A DNA stretch of 64,000 nt from Catellatospora bangladeshensis (GCF_016862575.1 NZ_BONF01000045.1:38305-102304), one strand, 5' to 3'; shown: positions 20,108 through 28,960, counted from the stretch's first letter. The notes: generated from the letters alone by a model not told the origin. Numbers and translations: made by a program.

Positions 20108-20855
20108 GCTGACCGGCCGCGTCGCCCTGGTCACGGGGGGCACCCGGGGCATCGGCCTGGCCACCGTACGCGCCCTGCGCGCGGCCGGGGCCACGGTCGT
20201 GCTCACCGGGCGTGACCAGGCCGCGGCCGAGAAGGTCGCCGCCGAGCACGGCGCGCACGGCCTGGCCCTGGAAGCGGGCGACTTCGCCGCCACCGGCGAT
20301 CTCGTCAAGCGGGTCGCCGCCGAGCACGGCGGCCTGGACGTGCTGGTGGTCAACGCCGGGATCATGGAGAGCGGCCTGCTCGGCATGATCCGGGCCGCCG
20401 ACGTGGCCCGCACGCTGGACGTCAACGTGGCCGGGGCGGTCGCCGCGGTGCAGGCCGCGAGCCGTGCGATGGCCCGCCGCCGCACCGCGCCCGACGGCAC
20501 CACCCGCACCGGCGGCGCGATCGTGCTGCTCGCCTCCGTCGTCGGCACCCACGGCGCGGCCGGCCAGAGCGTGTACGCCGCCTCCAAGGCCGCCGTCGCC
20601 GCGCTGGCCCGCTCCGCCGCCCGCGAGCTGGGCGGGCGCGGCATCCGCGTCAACGCCGTGGCCCCGGGCGTGATCCGCACCGAGCTGACCGCCGCGCTGC
20701 CCGCCGAGGTCCTGGACAGGCAGGCCGCCGCCGCGCCGCTGGGCCGCCTCGGCGAGCCGGACGAGGTCGCCGACGTGATCCGCTTCCTGGCCGGCGACGG
20801 CGCCCGCTACGTCACCGGGCAGGTGCTCGGCGTCGACGGAGGGCTGCTCCCGTGA
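20100..20855 (+). CDS. Short-chain dehydrogenase/reductase (FabG-like)
   Basis: This 251-residue classical SDR has the NADP motif VTGGTRGIG (residues 10-18), NAG in VVNAGIMESG, the catalytic Ser in LLASVVGTHG and Tyr-Lys in VYAASKAAV. The C-terminal IRFLAGDGARYVTGQVL is typical of 3-oxoacyl-ACP reductases. ATG 20100 overlaps the acyl carrier protein gene by 8 bases. With a dedicated carrier protein upstream, it probably reduces a beta-ketoacyl-thioester or a related keto group bound to that carrier. The exact substrate is inferred. Confidence 0.92.
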   Translation: MSELTGRVALVTGGTRGIGLATVRALRAAGATVVLTGRDQAAAEKVAAEHGAHGLALEAGDFAATGDLVKRVAAEHGGLDVLVVNAGIMESGLLGMIRAADVARTLDVNVAGAVAAVQAASRAMARRRTAPDGTTRTGGAIVLLASVVGTHGAAGQSVYAASKAAVAALARSAARELGGRGIRVNAVAPGVIRTELTAALPAEVLDRQAAAAPLGRLGEPDEVADVIRFLAGDGARYVTGQVLGVDGGLLP

Positions 20856-22273
20856 CCCTGGTGGCGCCCACGGCCCGGCTCGTCGACGCGGCGACCGGGG
20901 CGGTGCTGGCCGGGGCGGAGCTGTCCGCCGAGGTCGCGCGGCACGCGGCCGGGTACACCGACGCGCCCGCCGGGGTCGTCTTCGCGCGCAGCGCGCTGAC
21001 CACCGCGTCGGTGCTGCGCTACGCGGGTGCGTTCCGGGCGGGCCGCCCGGTGGCGCTGCTCGATCCGGCGCTGGCTCCCGCCGTGCTGGCCGACTTCGTG
21101 ACCCGCTTCGAACCCGCCGTGGTGGTCGGGGTCGGCGAGGGCGGCGCCGGGGCGGAGTTGTGCGAGCTGCCCAAGGGCTACGACGACACCGAGCACCCGG
21201 TCCTCGGCCGCTGCTGGGTGCGCCGGACCGCGCCCGCCGCACTGCCCCACCCGGACCTGGCCGTGCTGCTGGCGACGTCCGGCTCCACCGGCGATCCCAA
21301 GTTCGTGAGGCTGTCGCGGGCGGCCGTGCTGGCCAACGCGCACGCCATCGGCGACGCGCTGGCCCTGGGCCCGGACGAGATCGCCCCGACCAGCCTGCCG
21401 CTGTTCTACAGCTACGGCATGTCCGTGGTGAACAGCCACCTCGCGGCGGGCGCGACGCTGCTGGTGGTCGACGGCGGCGTGCTGGCCAAGGAGTTCTGGC
21501 AGGCCGTGGACGCCCACCAGGCGACGTCGCTGGCCGGGGTGCCCTACAACTACGAGATGCTGCACCGGATCCGGTGGCGGCCGGGGCGGCACCCGTCGCT
21601 GCGTACCCTCACCCAGGCCGGCGGGCGGCTGCGCGACGAGCTGATCCTGCACTTCCACGAGCAGATCAGCGCCTCCGGCGGGCGCTTCCACGTGATGTGG
21701 GGCTGCACCGAGGCCGCGCCCCGGATGAGCACCCTGCCCGCCGACGGCCTGCCCGGCAGCGTCGGCTCGGTCGGCCCCGCGCTGCCCGGCGGCGCGTTCA
21801 CGGTGCTCGCCGACGACGGCACCGAGTCCGCCGACCCGCACGTCACCGGCGAGCTGGTGTACCGCGGCCCGAACGTGATGATGGGCTACGCCACCGCCGT
21901 GGCCGACACGGCGCGCGGCGACGACCAGGCGGGCGCGCTGCGCACCGGCGACCTGGGCTACCTCGACGAGCGCGGGTTCGTGTGGCTCAAGGGGCGGCTC
22001 AAACGGTTCGGCAAGATCTTCGGGATCCGGGTCAACCTGCACGATATCGAGGACCTCGTCCGCGCCGACGGCCCGGCGGTCGCGGTGTCCGGCCCGGACA
22101 GGGTGGTGGTCTTCGTCGTGGGCATCGACGCCGAGGCCGCGCAGGCGCTGGCCGGGCGGCTGTCCGAGCGGCTCAGGGTGCACCGCACCGGCTTCGACGT
22201 ACGCCCCGTGGACGCGCTGCCGCAGCTGCCCAACGGCAAGATCGATTACCGTGCCCTGGAGGCCCTGGCATGA
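20852..22273 (+). CDS. Acyl-AMP ligase (ANL superfamily)
   Basis: This 473-residue adenylate-forming enzyme starts at GTG 20852, overlapping the SDR stop (GTGA). It has the P-loop LLATSGSTGDPKFV, the adenine/substrate motif MWGCTEAAPRM, RTGDLGYLDERGFVWLKGR and the C-terminal catalytic lysine in LPNGKIDYRAL. It is shorter than typical acyl-CoA synthetases (about 520-560), in line with acyl-ACP ligases that work with a stand-alone carrier. Context suggests that it activates a carboxylic acid and loads the acyl carrier protein at 19868. Confidence 0.9.
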   Translation: MTLVAPTARLVDAATGAVLAGAELSAEVARHAAGYTDAPAGVVFARSALTTASVLRYAGAFRAGRPVALLDPALAPAVLADFVTRFEPAVVVGVGEGGAGAELCELPKGYDDTEHPVLGRCWVRRTAPAALPHPDLAVLLATSGSTGDPKFVRLSRAAVLANAHAIGDALALGPDEIAPTSLPLFYSYGMSVVNSHLAAGATLLVVDGGVLAKEFWQAVDAHQATSLAGVPYNYEMLHRIRWRPGRHPSLRTLTQAGGRLRDELILHFHEQISASGGRFHVMWGCTEAAPRMSTLPADGLPGSVGSVGPALPGGAFTVLADDGTESADPHVTGELVYRGPNVMMGYATAVADTARGDDQAGALRTGDLGYLDERGFVWLKGRLKRFGKIFGIRVNLHDIEDLVRADGPAVAVSGPDRVVVFVVGIDAEAAQALAGRLSERLRVHRTGFDVRPVDALPQLPNGKIDYRALEALA

Positions 22274-23319
22274 CCGTGTTCACGCTCACCCAGCCCGAGC
22301 GGGAGGCACGGCTGCTGCCCGAGCTGGCCGAGCTGACCGAGCACCACCGCGCGCACAGCCCCGAGTACGCCCGCCTGCTCGCGGCCCTGGGCCACGGGCC
22401 GGGGACCGCGTACGACACGGTCGCGGACCTGCCCTGGCTGCCGGTGCGCCTGTTCAAGCATCACGAGCTGCGCAGCATCCCGGCCGGCGACGTGTTCAAG
22501 GTGCTCACCTCGTCCGGCACCACCGGCGACGTGAGCCGGATCTACCTGGACCGCGACGCCGCCGCGCTGCAGCAGCGCATGCTCTCGGTGACGATGCAGA
22601 CCGTCATCGGGGCCAAGCGGCTGCCGATGCTGCTGGTCGACACGGTGTCGCTGTTCAAGAACCGCAGCTCCTTCTCCGCACGCGGAGCCGGGGTGCTGGG
22701 CATGATGAACTTCGGCCGCGACCACGTCTTCGTGCTCGACGAGCACGACCAGCCCGACCTGGACGCGGTCAAGGGCTTCCTGGCCAAGCACGGCGACCAG
22801 CCGTTCCTGATCTTCGGTTTCACGTTCATGGCCTGGCAGTTCCTCTACGAGCTGGCCCGCGACAACGGGCTGGATTTGAGCAACGGCATCCTGATCCACA
22901 GTGGCGGCTGGAAGAAGCTGGCCGACCGCGCCGTCGACAACGACGAGTTCCGCCGCCGCTTCGCCGCCGACACCGGCCTGCGCCGCATCCACAACTTCTA
23001 CGGCATGGTCGAGCAGATCGGGCTGACCTTCCTGGAGGGCCCGGACGGCGGCGGCCTCTACTGCCCCGACTTCTCCGACGTGATCGTGCGCGACCCGCAC
23101 ACCTGGGAGCCGGTGCCGCACGGCACGCCCGGCGTGGTCGAGGTGATCAGCACGCTGCCGCGCTCGTACCCGGGACATGTCCTGCTCACCGAGGACCGAG
23201 GCGTGATCCACGGCGTCGACGACGGCGCCTGGCCCGGCAAGCGCTTCTCCATCCTGGGGCGGCTGCCCCGGGCCGAGGCGCGCGGCTGCAGCGACACGTT
23301 CTCGGAGGCGAAGGCATGA
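22270..23319 (+). CDS. LuxE-like acyl-protein synthetase
   Basis: This 349-residue protein matches the LuxE family, which activates a fatty acid with ATP and holds it as a thioester before reduction to aldehyde. It has the AMP-binding motif LTSSGTTGDVSRIY near residues 80-95, LIHSGGWKKL, and IHNFYGMVEQIG. It ends with a cysteine near the C-terminus (RGCSDTFS, C340), the position where Vibrio LuxE carries its acyl-accepting Cys. ATG 22270 overlaps the ligase stop. No luciferase (luxAB) or thioesterase (luxD) gene is present in the window. Confidence 0.9.
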   Translation: MTVFTLTQPEREARLLPELAELTEHHRAHSPEYARLLAALGHGPGTAYDTVADLPWLPVRLFKHHELRSIPAGDVFKVLTSSGTTGDVSRIYLDRDAAALQQRMLSVTMQTVIGAKRLPMLLVDTVSLFKNRSSFSARGAGVLGMMNFGRDHVFVLDEHDQPDLDAVKGFLAKHGDQPFLIFGFTFMAWQFLYELARDNGLDLSNGILIHSGGWKKLADRAVDNDEFRRRFAADTGLRRIHNFYGMVEQIGLTFLEGPDGGGLYCPDFSDVIVRDPHTWEPVPHGTPGVVEVISTLPRSYPGHVLLTEDRGVIHGVDDGAWPGKRFSILGRLPRAEARGCSDTFSEAKA

Positions 23320-24551
23320 GCAAGGTGCTGGAGCGGTTCCCGGCCGGGGGCGAGGTCGCGGTCGAGGACCTGCTCGCGGCGGTGCGGCAGACCCCGGACG
23401 GCGGCCCGCTGCGGGTCGGCGACGAGCGCGTCACCGACTTCCTCGTCGCGTTCGCGCGGCAGCTGCTCAAGCCGGTTGTGGCGCGCCGTTATCCGGAGCT
23501 GGGCTCGCTCGGGTTCTTCCTGCGCCGGGGCGAGCTGGCCAAGGCCGCCGCCCGGGTCGCCGACCAGCCGGGACAGCTCCGCTTCCCGCGCGGCCTGGTC
23601 TTCCACGTGCCGCCCGCGAACGTCGACACCATCTTCGTGTACTCCTGGGCGCTGTCCGCGCTGGCCGGCAACGCCAACGTGGTCCGCATCTCGTCCCGCT
23701 CGGCCGGGGCGGCCACCGCCGTGCTGGAGGCGCTCAACGAGACCCTGGACGGGGCGCATCCGGCGCTGCGGCAGACCCAGCGCATGGTCACCTACGGCCG
23801 CGACGACGCGGTCACCGCCGCGCTGTCCGCCGCCGCCGACCTGCGGGTCATCTGGGGCGGCGACGCCTCGGTGCGCGAGATCCGGCGGCACCCGCTCGCC
23901 CCGCACGCCCGTGACCTGACCTTCCCGGACCGCTCTTCGTTCACGGTGATCTCCGCTGCGGGCTGGCTGAGCGTGTCCGAGGCGGCGCGGGACGCCGGGG
24001 CGCGGGGGCTCTACAACGACGCGTACTGGTTCGACCAGGCCGCCTGCTCCTCCCCGCGCGCCGTGTACTGGGTGGGCACCCCGGAGCAGGCCGCCGCGGC
24101 CCGCACGGACCTGCTGGCCCGGCTGCGTACCGTGCTGGACGCCGTCGGGGTCGAGGTCGACGCGGCGATGGCCGTCGAGAAGCGGGTGGCCGCCTACGGC
24201 CTGGCGCTGGAGGGCGACGCCACCGGCATCGCCTTCGACGGCAACGAGCTGGCCACGGTCGACCTGGCCGACCCCGGCGCGATCCCGCGCCGCTGGCTCG
24301 GCGTGGGCACGTTCCCGCAGGCCGTGGTGCCGTCGCTGGACGCGCTCGCCGCCGTGGTGGTGCGCCGGGACCAGACCGTCGCCCACTTCGGCTTCAGCGC
24401 TGAGGAGCTGACCGCGTTCGCCCACCGCCTGGCCGGGCGCGGCGTGGACCGGCTCGTGCCGCTCGGCGACGCGCTCAGCTTCGCCGGGATCTGGGACGGC
24501 TACGACCTGATGCACGAGTTCACCCGCATCACCACCGTGCTCGCCCGCTGA
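23316..24551 (+). CDS. LuxC-like acyl-CoA/acyl-protein reductase
   Basis: This 411-residue member of the LuxC family (aldehyde-dehydrogenase fold) reduces an enzyme-bound acyl thioester to an aldehyde with NADPH. A probable catalytic Cys is C244 in FDQAACSSPRAVYW. Cofactor-binding features include FHVPPANVDTIFVYSW and GNANVVRISSRSA, both characteristic of LuxC-type reductases. It overlaps the LuxE-like gene by 4 bases and closes the five-gene operon, with a strong terminator 14 bp later. The product could be an acyl aldehyde or an acyl-enzyme intermediate passed on to a transferase. Confidence 0.9.
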   Translation: MSKVLERFPAGGEVAVEDLLAAVRQTPDGGPLRVGDERVTDFLVAFARQLLKPVVARRYPELGSLGFFLRRGELAKAAARVADQPGQLRFPRGLVFHVPPANVDTIFVYSWALSALAGNANVVRISSRSAGAATAVLEALNETLDGAHPALRQTQRMVTYGRDDAVTAALSAAADLRVIWGGDASVREIRRHPLAPHARDLTFPDRSSFTVISAAGWLSVSEAARDAGARGLYNDAYWFDQAACSSPRAVYWVGTPEQAAAARTDLLARLRTVLDAVGVEVDAAMAVEKRVAAYGLALEGDATGIAFDGNELATVDLADPGAIPRRWLGVGTFPQAVVPSLDALAAVVVRRDQTVAHFGFSAEELTAFAHRLAGRGVDRLVPLGDALSFAGIWDGYDLMHEFTRITTVLAR

Positions 24552-24564
24552 CCCCGGCAGACGG

Positions 24565-24600
24565 CGGAGCCCCCGCCGAGGCGTCTCGACGGGGGCTCCG
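24565..24600. terminator. Bidirectional terminator after the LuxC-like gene
   Basis: Arms 24565-24580 and 24585-24600 pair at 15 of 16 positions with a GCGT loop. It separates the convergent LuxC-like gene and the LPG-synthase-type gene. Confidence 0.85.
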
Positions 24601-24616
24601 GCTGTGCAGAAAGCGT

Positions 24617-25675
24617 TCAGGCGGTTTTGGCGAGGGTGCGCTTGGCGGCCAGGGCCGCGGCACCGGCGCCCAGCAGGTCCGCCGCGGTGAAGACCAGGCG
24701 GGAGGCGACCGCGATGCCCATCGCCGCGCCCACGCCGCCCGCGTCGGCCAGGAACGGCGCCATCGCGGCCACCAGGACCGCCTCGCGCACGCCCAGCCCG
24801 GACGGGGACAGGAACGCGAACATGCCCACGATCATGGCGATGGCGAACGCCCCGACGCACAGCAGCAGGCCCTTCGCGCCCGGTGCGGCCTGGGCGTTGG
24901 TCAGCAGCCACAGGTGTACGCCGAACAGCGTGTAACCCAGTGCGCTCCAGCCGATCACCCGGCCCACGCCGGGGAAGGTCAGGCTGTGCTGCAGCGGCGG
25001 CCGGCGCAGCACCTTCAGCACCAGCTGCACCAGGCGGGTCAGCACCGCCGGGATCGAGCAGATGATCGCGATCGGCACCAGCACCGCCACGATGATCAGC
25101 GCCACCTTCACCGAGCCCGCGTAGTCCGAGTCGGTGCTCTCCGCCGCCGACAGCAGCTGCGGCAGGCTCAGCAGGCCCAGCGCGAGCGCCGCGGCCACGG
25201 TCAGGCCCAGCGACACCAGCGTGGCCAGGAACGCCCGCGCCCGGGGCAGGCCCGCGCGCTTGCCCAGCTCGACCTGCAGCACGTACGCCCAGACGCTGCC
25301 CGGGATGTACTTGCCCAGCTGGCCGACCATGCAGATCTGCAGTGCCGCCGGCACCGAGATCCGGTGTTCGAGATCACGCGCCGCGGCCCGCCACGCCATC
25401 GAGTTCGCGAACATGCCCGCGAGCGCGAACAGCACGGACAGCGCCACCGACTCCCAGGCGAGTCCGAGCCAGGTCTCACGGACCTTGGGCCATTGGCTGA
25501 CGATGCTCCAAGCGATACCCGCCACGATGGCGGCGATGACGACCAGGCGGATCGCCAGGGAGACCCACCGGGGAAGGCCCCGGGACGCCGCTGCGGGCGC
25601 CGCCTCGGGATCGGGCCGGGAGGGGGGAACCGGCTCGGCGCCGGGCCGAGTCGCGGTCTTGGCCACGGTTTCCAT
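24617..25675 (-). CDS. LPG-synthase-type (UPF0104/AglD-like) integral membrane protein
   Basis: This 352-residue protein has about eight membrane helices and matches the lysylphosphatidylglycerol synthase TM family, whose members act in flipping or transfer of polyprenyl-linked glycans. Landmarks are LGKYIPGSVWAYVLQVELG and FLSPSGLGVREAVLVAAM, the two most conserved loops of the family. I chose ATG 25675 (METVAKTATR), preceded by GAGAG about 12 bases away; the longer frame to 25822 has an atypical N-terminus. It is convergent with the Lux-type operon and divergent from the second aminotransferase, so it probably belongs to the glycan island. Confidence 0.85.
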   Translation of the reverse strand: METVAKTATRPGAEPVPPSRPDPEAAPAAASRGLPRWVSLAIRLVVIAAIVAGIAWSIVSQWPKVRETWLGLAWESVALSVLFALAGMFANSMAWRAAARDLEHRISVPAALQICMVGQLGKYIPGSVWAYVLQVELGKRAGLPRARAFLATLVSLGLTVAAALALGLLSLPQLLSAAESTDSDYAGSVKVALIIVAVLVPIAIICSIPAVLTRLVQLVLKVLRRPPLQHSLTFPGVGRVIGWSALGYTLFGVHLWLLTNAQAAPGAKGLLLCVGAFAIAMIVGMFAFLSPSGLGVREAVLVAAMAPFLADAGGVGAAMGIAVASRLVFTAADLLGAGAAALAAKRTLAKTA

Positions 25676-25887
25676 GTTTTCGTAACGCTCTCGACTAATG
25701 AGCTGAATGATCGAACCAGGGTGTTCGAGTACCCTAGCCCAGGCGTCACGCAGCCGCCAGCAGCGCACAACGCCGCTGGTCAGCGCCGTGATGTGATGCG
25801 GCCTCACAGCCGTGGCGGTCAACTGTGCGGTTCGGCCCGCCCGCTGCTACGGTGCTGCACGCTGCCCCTACGCACAAGGAGAGACCC

Positions 25888-26988
25888 GTGATCCCGATTT
25901 CCGTCGTCAAACTCGACGAAGCGGCCGAGCAGCTGGCCGTCGAGGTGATCCGCTCGGGCATGATCGCCCAGGGCCCGATGGTCGCCCGGCTGGAGCGCGA
26001 GTTTGCCGATGTCGTCGGGGTGGAGCACGCGGTCGCCGTCAACAACGGCACCACCGCGCTCGTCGCCGCCATGGAGGTCCTCGACCTGCAGCCCGGCGAC
26101 GAGGTGATCACCAGCCCGTTCACGTTCGTGGCCACCCTCAACGCGATCCTGGAGGCCGGGGCCACCGCCCGCTTCGCCGACATCCGTGAGGACGACTTCT
26201 GCGTCGACCCCGCCGCGCTGGAGAACGCCATCGGCCCGCGCACCAAGGTCCTCATGCCGGTCCACCTCTACGGCCAGACCGCGGACATGACAAAGATCGC
26301 CCCGCTGGCCGCCAAGCACGGCCTCGGCCTCGTCGAGGACACCGCGCAGTCGCTCGGCGCCTCCATCGAGGGCCGCAGCGCGGGCAGCTTCGGCATCGGC
26401 ACCTTCTCGCTGTACGCCACCAAGAACCTCACCACCGGTGAGGGCGGCATGATCACCACCAACGACGCGACCGTGGCCGACCGCCTGCGCGTCCTGCGCA
26501 ACCAGGGCATGCGCCAGCGCTACCAGTACGAGGTCGCCGGCCACAACTACCGGCTCACCGACCTGCAGGCCGCGCTCGCCATCCCGCAGCTCGCCGCCTA
26601 CTCCGAGAACGTCAAGCGCCGCCAGGACAACGCCGCCCGGCTCAACGCCGGCCTGGCCGGTGTCCCCGGCCTGCGCACCCCGTCCGAGCTGCCCGGCCGC
26701 TCGCACGTGTGGCACCAGTACACGATCCTCGTCACCGACGAGGCCGCGATCACCCGCGACGAGCTGATCGCCAAGCTCGGCGAGCAGGGCGTCGGCTGCG
26801 GCATCTACTACCCCAAGACCGTGTACGACTACGACTGCTACCGCGAGCACCCCCGCGTGATCGCCGACCCCGCGCCGGTCACCGAGCGCGTCGTCAAGCA
26901 GTGCGTCTCGCTGCCCGTGCACAACCACCTCTCGGACAGCGACGTCGACCGGGTCATCGAGGCCGTCCGCACGGCGGTGGGCGCATGA
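25888..26988 (+). CDS. DegT/DnrJ/EryC1 family PLP aminotransferase (second)
   Basis: This 366-residue enzyme is of the same fold-type I family as the one at 15835 but is clearly divergent from it. PLP-lysine K179 lies in SLYATKNLTTGEGGM. VNNGTTALVAAME binds the phosphate and LVEDTAQSLGA stacks on the ring. GTG 25888 is preferred because AAGGAGAG (25877-25884) precedes it. The stop overlaps the dehydrogenase start (ATGA). The pairing of DegT with a Gfo/Idh dehydrogenase resembles the WlbE/WlbA steps that make 3-amino or 2,3-diamino uronic sugars, so a UDP-3-keto-sugar is a reasonable substrate guess. Confidence 0.92.
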   Translation: MIPISVVKLDEAAEQLAVEVIRSGMIAQGPMVARLEREFADVVGVEHAVAVNNGTTALVAAMEVLDLQPGDEVITSPFTFVATLNAILEAGATARFADIREDDFCVDPAALENAIGPRTKVLMPVHLYGQTADMTKIAPLAAKHGLGLVEDTAQSLGASIEGRSAGSFGIGTFSLYATKNLTTGEGGMITTNDATVADRLRVLRNQGMRQRYQYEVAGHNYRLTDLQAALAIPQLAAYSENVKRRQDNAARLNAGLAGVPGLRTPSELPGRSHVWHQYTILVTDEAAITRDELIAKLGEQGVGCGIYYPKTVYDYDCYREHPRVIADPAPVTERVVKQCVSLPVHNHLSDSDVDRVIEAVRTAVGA

Positions 26989-27947
26989 CCGCCAAGCCCC
27001 GCTTCGCGCTCGTCGGCACGGGGGTCATGGGCTCCCTGCACGCCCGCGTCATCGCCCAGTCCGACCGGGCCGACCTGGTCCGCATCATCGAGCCCCGCGA
27101 GGCCGCCGGCCGCGACGTGGCCGACCGCTTCGGCGCCTCCTGGTCGCCCGAGCTGGACCTGACCGACGTCGACGCCGTCGTGATCGCCGCCCCGACCGAG
27201 CTGCACCACGGCCTCGCCGAGCAGGTCCTCAACGAGGGCAAGGCGCTGCTGATCGAGAAGCCGGTGTGCAGCAGCCTCGCCGACAGCGAGGCCATCGTCG
27301 CGCTGTCCGAGAAGAACGGCGTGCCGCTGCTCTGCGGCCTGCTGGAGCGGTTCAACCCGGCCGTGCTCACCGCCCTCGCGCTCGTCGACAAGCCGGTCCA
27401 CCTGACCGCCACCCGGCACTCGCCGTACGCCCCGCGCATCCGCACCGGGGTCGCCTGGGACCTGCTCGTGCACGACGTGGACCTGGCCATCCAGGCCTAC
27501 GGCGGCCAGGAGCCCACCGCCGTGCGCGGCACCCTCGGCCAGTTCCACCCCTCCTCGGTGCCCGGCGCCGAGGACGTCGCCGAGACCGTGCTCGCCTTCG
27601 GCAACGGCGGCCTGGCCAACGTCTCGGCCAGCCGCATCGGCCAGCGCAAGGTGCGGACCCTGGTGATCAGCGAGGTCGACCGGCTCATCGAGGCCGACCT
27701 GATCCGCCGCGACGTCACCATCTACCGCCACGTGTCGCTGGACGCCTTCGCGCCCGACGGCCGCGGCTACCGCCAGCAGAGCATCATCGAGATCCCCGAG
27801 CTGACCACCAACCGCGAGCCGCTCGCGGCCCAGCTCGACCACTTCCTCGACATCCTGGCCGGCACCGCCGACGCCGACACCGAGCGCGCCCGCATCCTGC
27901 CCGCGCACCGCGTCGTCGCCAAGGTCATCGAGGACAGCGCGGCCTGA
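26985..27947 (+). CDS. Gfo/Idh/MocA-family NAD-dependent sugar dehydrogenase
   Basis: This 320-residue oxidoreductase has an N-terminal Rossmann motif LVGTGVMGSLHARVIAQ and the signature lysine in LLIEKPVCSSL (EKP). The central motif LVHDVDLAIQAYGG contains the family's D/H catalytic region. ATG 26985 overlaps the aminotransferase stop. In the Wlb pathway such an enzyme oxidises the C3 hydroxyl of a UDP-sugar before amination, which fits the gene pair. It is followed by a strong hairpin and the convergent acyltransferase gene, giving all three enzyme types of an N-acylated amino-sugar route. Confidence 0.92.
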   Translation: MTAKPRFALVGTGVMGSLHARVIAQSDRADLVRIIEPREAAGRDVADRFGASWSPELDLTDVDAVVIAAPTELHHGLAEQVLNEGKALLIEKPVCSSLADSEAIVALSEKNGVPLLCGLLERFNPAVLTALALVDKPVHLTATRHSPYAPRIRTGVAWDLLVHDVDLAIQAYGGQEPTAVRGTLGQFHPSSVPGAEDVAETVLAFGNGGLANVSASRIGQRKVRTLVISEVDRLIEADLIRRDVTIYRHVSLDAFAPDGRGYRQQSIIEIPELTTNREPLAAQLDHFLDILAGTADADTERARILPAHRVVAKVIEDSAA

Positions 27948-27963
27948 CCTCGCCTGGTGTGTG

Positions 27964-27995
27964 AGAAGGCCCCTCCCGCGTGGGAGGGGCCTTCT
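27964..27995. terminator. Bidirectional terminator between dehydrogenase and acyltransferase
   Basis: A perfect 14-bp stem (27964-27977 with 27982-27995) closes a GCGT loop and lies between convergent genes. AGAAGG at the base and CCTTCTTCG on the other side make it look functional on both strands. Confidence 0.88.
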
Positions 27996-28007
27996 TCGCG
28001 TTCGTAC

Positions 28008-28727
28008 TCAGTGCGCCGTCGCGGACTGCCACCAGGTGAACGCGCGCTCCAGCCCGGCGGGGATGTGCTCGGGCGAGAAGTCGTCCTTGGCGTACAGGTC
28101 GACCAGCGCCTCGATCGCCTCCGCCGGGATGCCCGCGCGGCTCATGCCGACCGTGTTCACCCCGCGCACCCGCGCCGGGTTGCCGAAGCTCTTCGCGTAG
28201 GGCGGCACGTCCCGCGTGATCACCGAACCCATGCCCACCATCGCGCCCGGCCCGACGATGCGGCGCTGGTGCACGGTCGAGTTCAGGCCCAGGTTCACCC
28301 CGTCGCCCAGCTTCACGTGCCCGCCCATCGCCACCGACGACGCGATCGTGACGGCGTCGCCCAGCTGCGCGTCGTGCGGGATGTAGACCTTGTTCATGAT
28401 GTAGCAGTCCGAGCCGACCACCGTGCCCGCAGGGCTGCCCGCGCTCGGCTGGTGCACGCACACGAAGTCGCGGAACGTGTTGCGGTCGCCGATGGTGATC
28501 CCCGGGCCCTCGCCCGGCTCGTCCCACGCGGCCGGATGCGCGCCGCCGCGGATCTCGGCCGGGGCGCCGATCGACACGTGCGGGCCGATCCAGTTGCCGT
28601 CACCGACCCGCAGCGGGCCCAGCAGCACCGAGTACGGGCCGATCACGTTGCCCGTGCCCAGCTCCACCTCCGGCCCGATGATCGCGGTGGGGTGGATCCG
28701 GTTGCCGGAGGAGGGGTGCTCGGACAT
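28008..28727 (-). CDS. LpxA-like left-handed beta-helix acyltransferase
   Basis: This 239-residue hexapeptide transferase begins with repeats IHPTAIIGPEVELGTGNVIG and continues through IGDRNTFRDFVCVHQ and VKLGDGVNLGLNSTVHQR. The His in NKVYIPHDAQLGD and the FGNPARVRGVNTVGMSR segment follow the UDP-GlcNAc acyltransferase (LpxA) pattern, including a C-terminal helical part (EALVDLYAKDDFSPE). Actinomycetes lack lipid A, so lipid A synthesis is unlikely. A sugar N- or O-acyl transfer in the glycan island fits better, perhaps using the acyl carrier protein at 19868. The start is ATG 28727. Confidence 0.88.
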   Translation of the reverse strand: MSEHPSSGNRIHPTAIIGPEVELGTGNVIGPYSVLLGPLRVGDGNWIGPHVSIGAPAEIRGGAHPAAWDEPGEGPGITIGDRNTFRDFVCVHQPSAGSPAGTVVGSDCYIMNKVYIPHDAQLGDAVTIASSVAMGGHVKLGDGVNLGLNSTVHQRRIVGPGAMVGMGSVITRDVPPYAKSFGNPARVRGVNTVGMSRAGIPAEAIEALVDLYAKDDFSPEHIPAGLERAFTWWQSATAH

Positions 28728-28960
28728 CGGAAGTTCGGTCCTCTCGGGGACGGCCGCGCGCCACGGTGCGGGCGCCCGGCGACGGGCCTCGCCCGGCGCT
28801 CATCCCGGCCCGGGCGCAGGTCAGGATAGCCCACCGCGCGGGCGCGGCAGCGCCGCCGACCCGGCCGGACGGACACCCCCGGCCGCCGTACGCCACGCCG
28901 GTCCGACCACGCAGCCGATGCGCCCGTGCGCCCACGGTCACCTCGACGTGAAACAACGGC

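Noticed and set aside
19868..24551. Bioluminescence (lux) operon
   Set aside because: LuxC-like and LuxE-like genes are present, but there is no luxA, luxB or luxD, and the surrounding genes are for glycan synthesis.
28008..28727. Lipid A biosynthesis (LpxA)
   Set aside because: No other lipid A genes are present and the organism is an actinomycete; a glycan acyltransferase role fits better.
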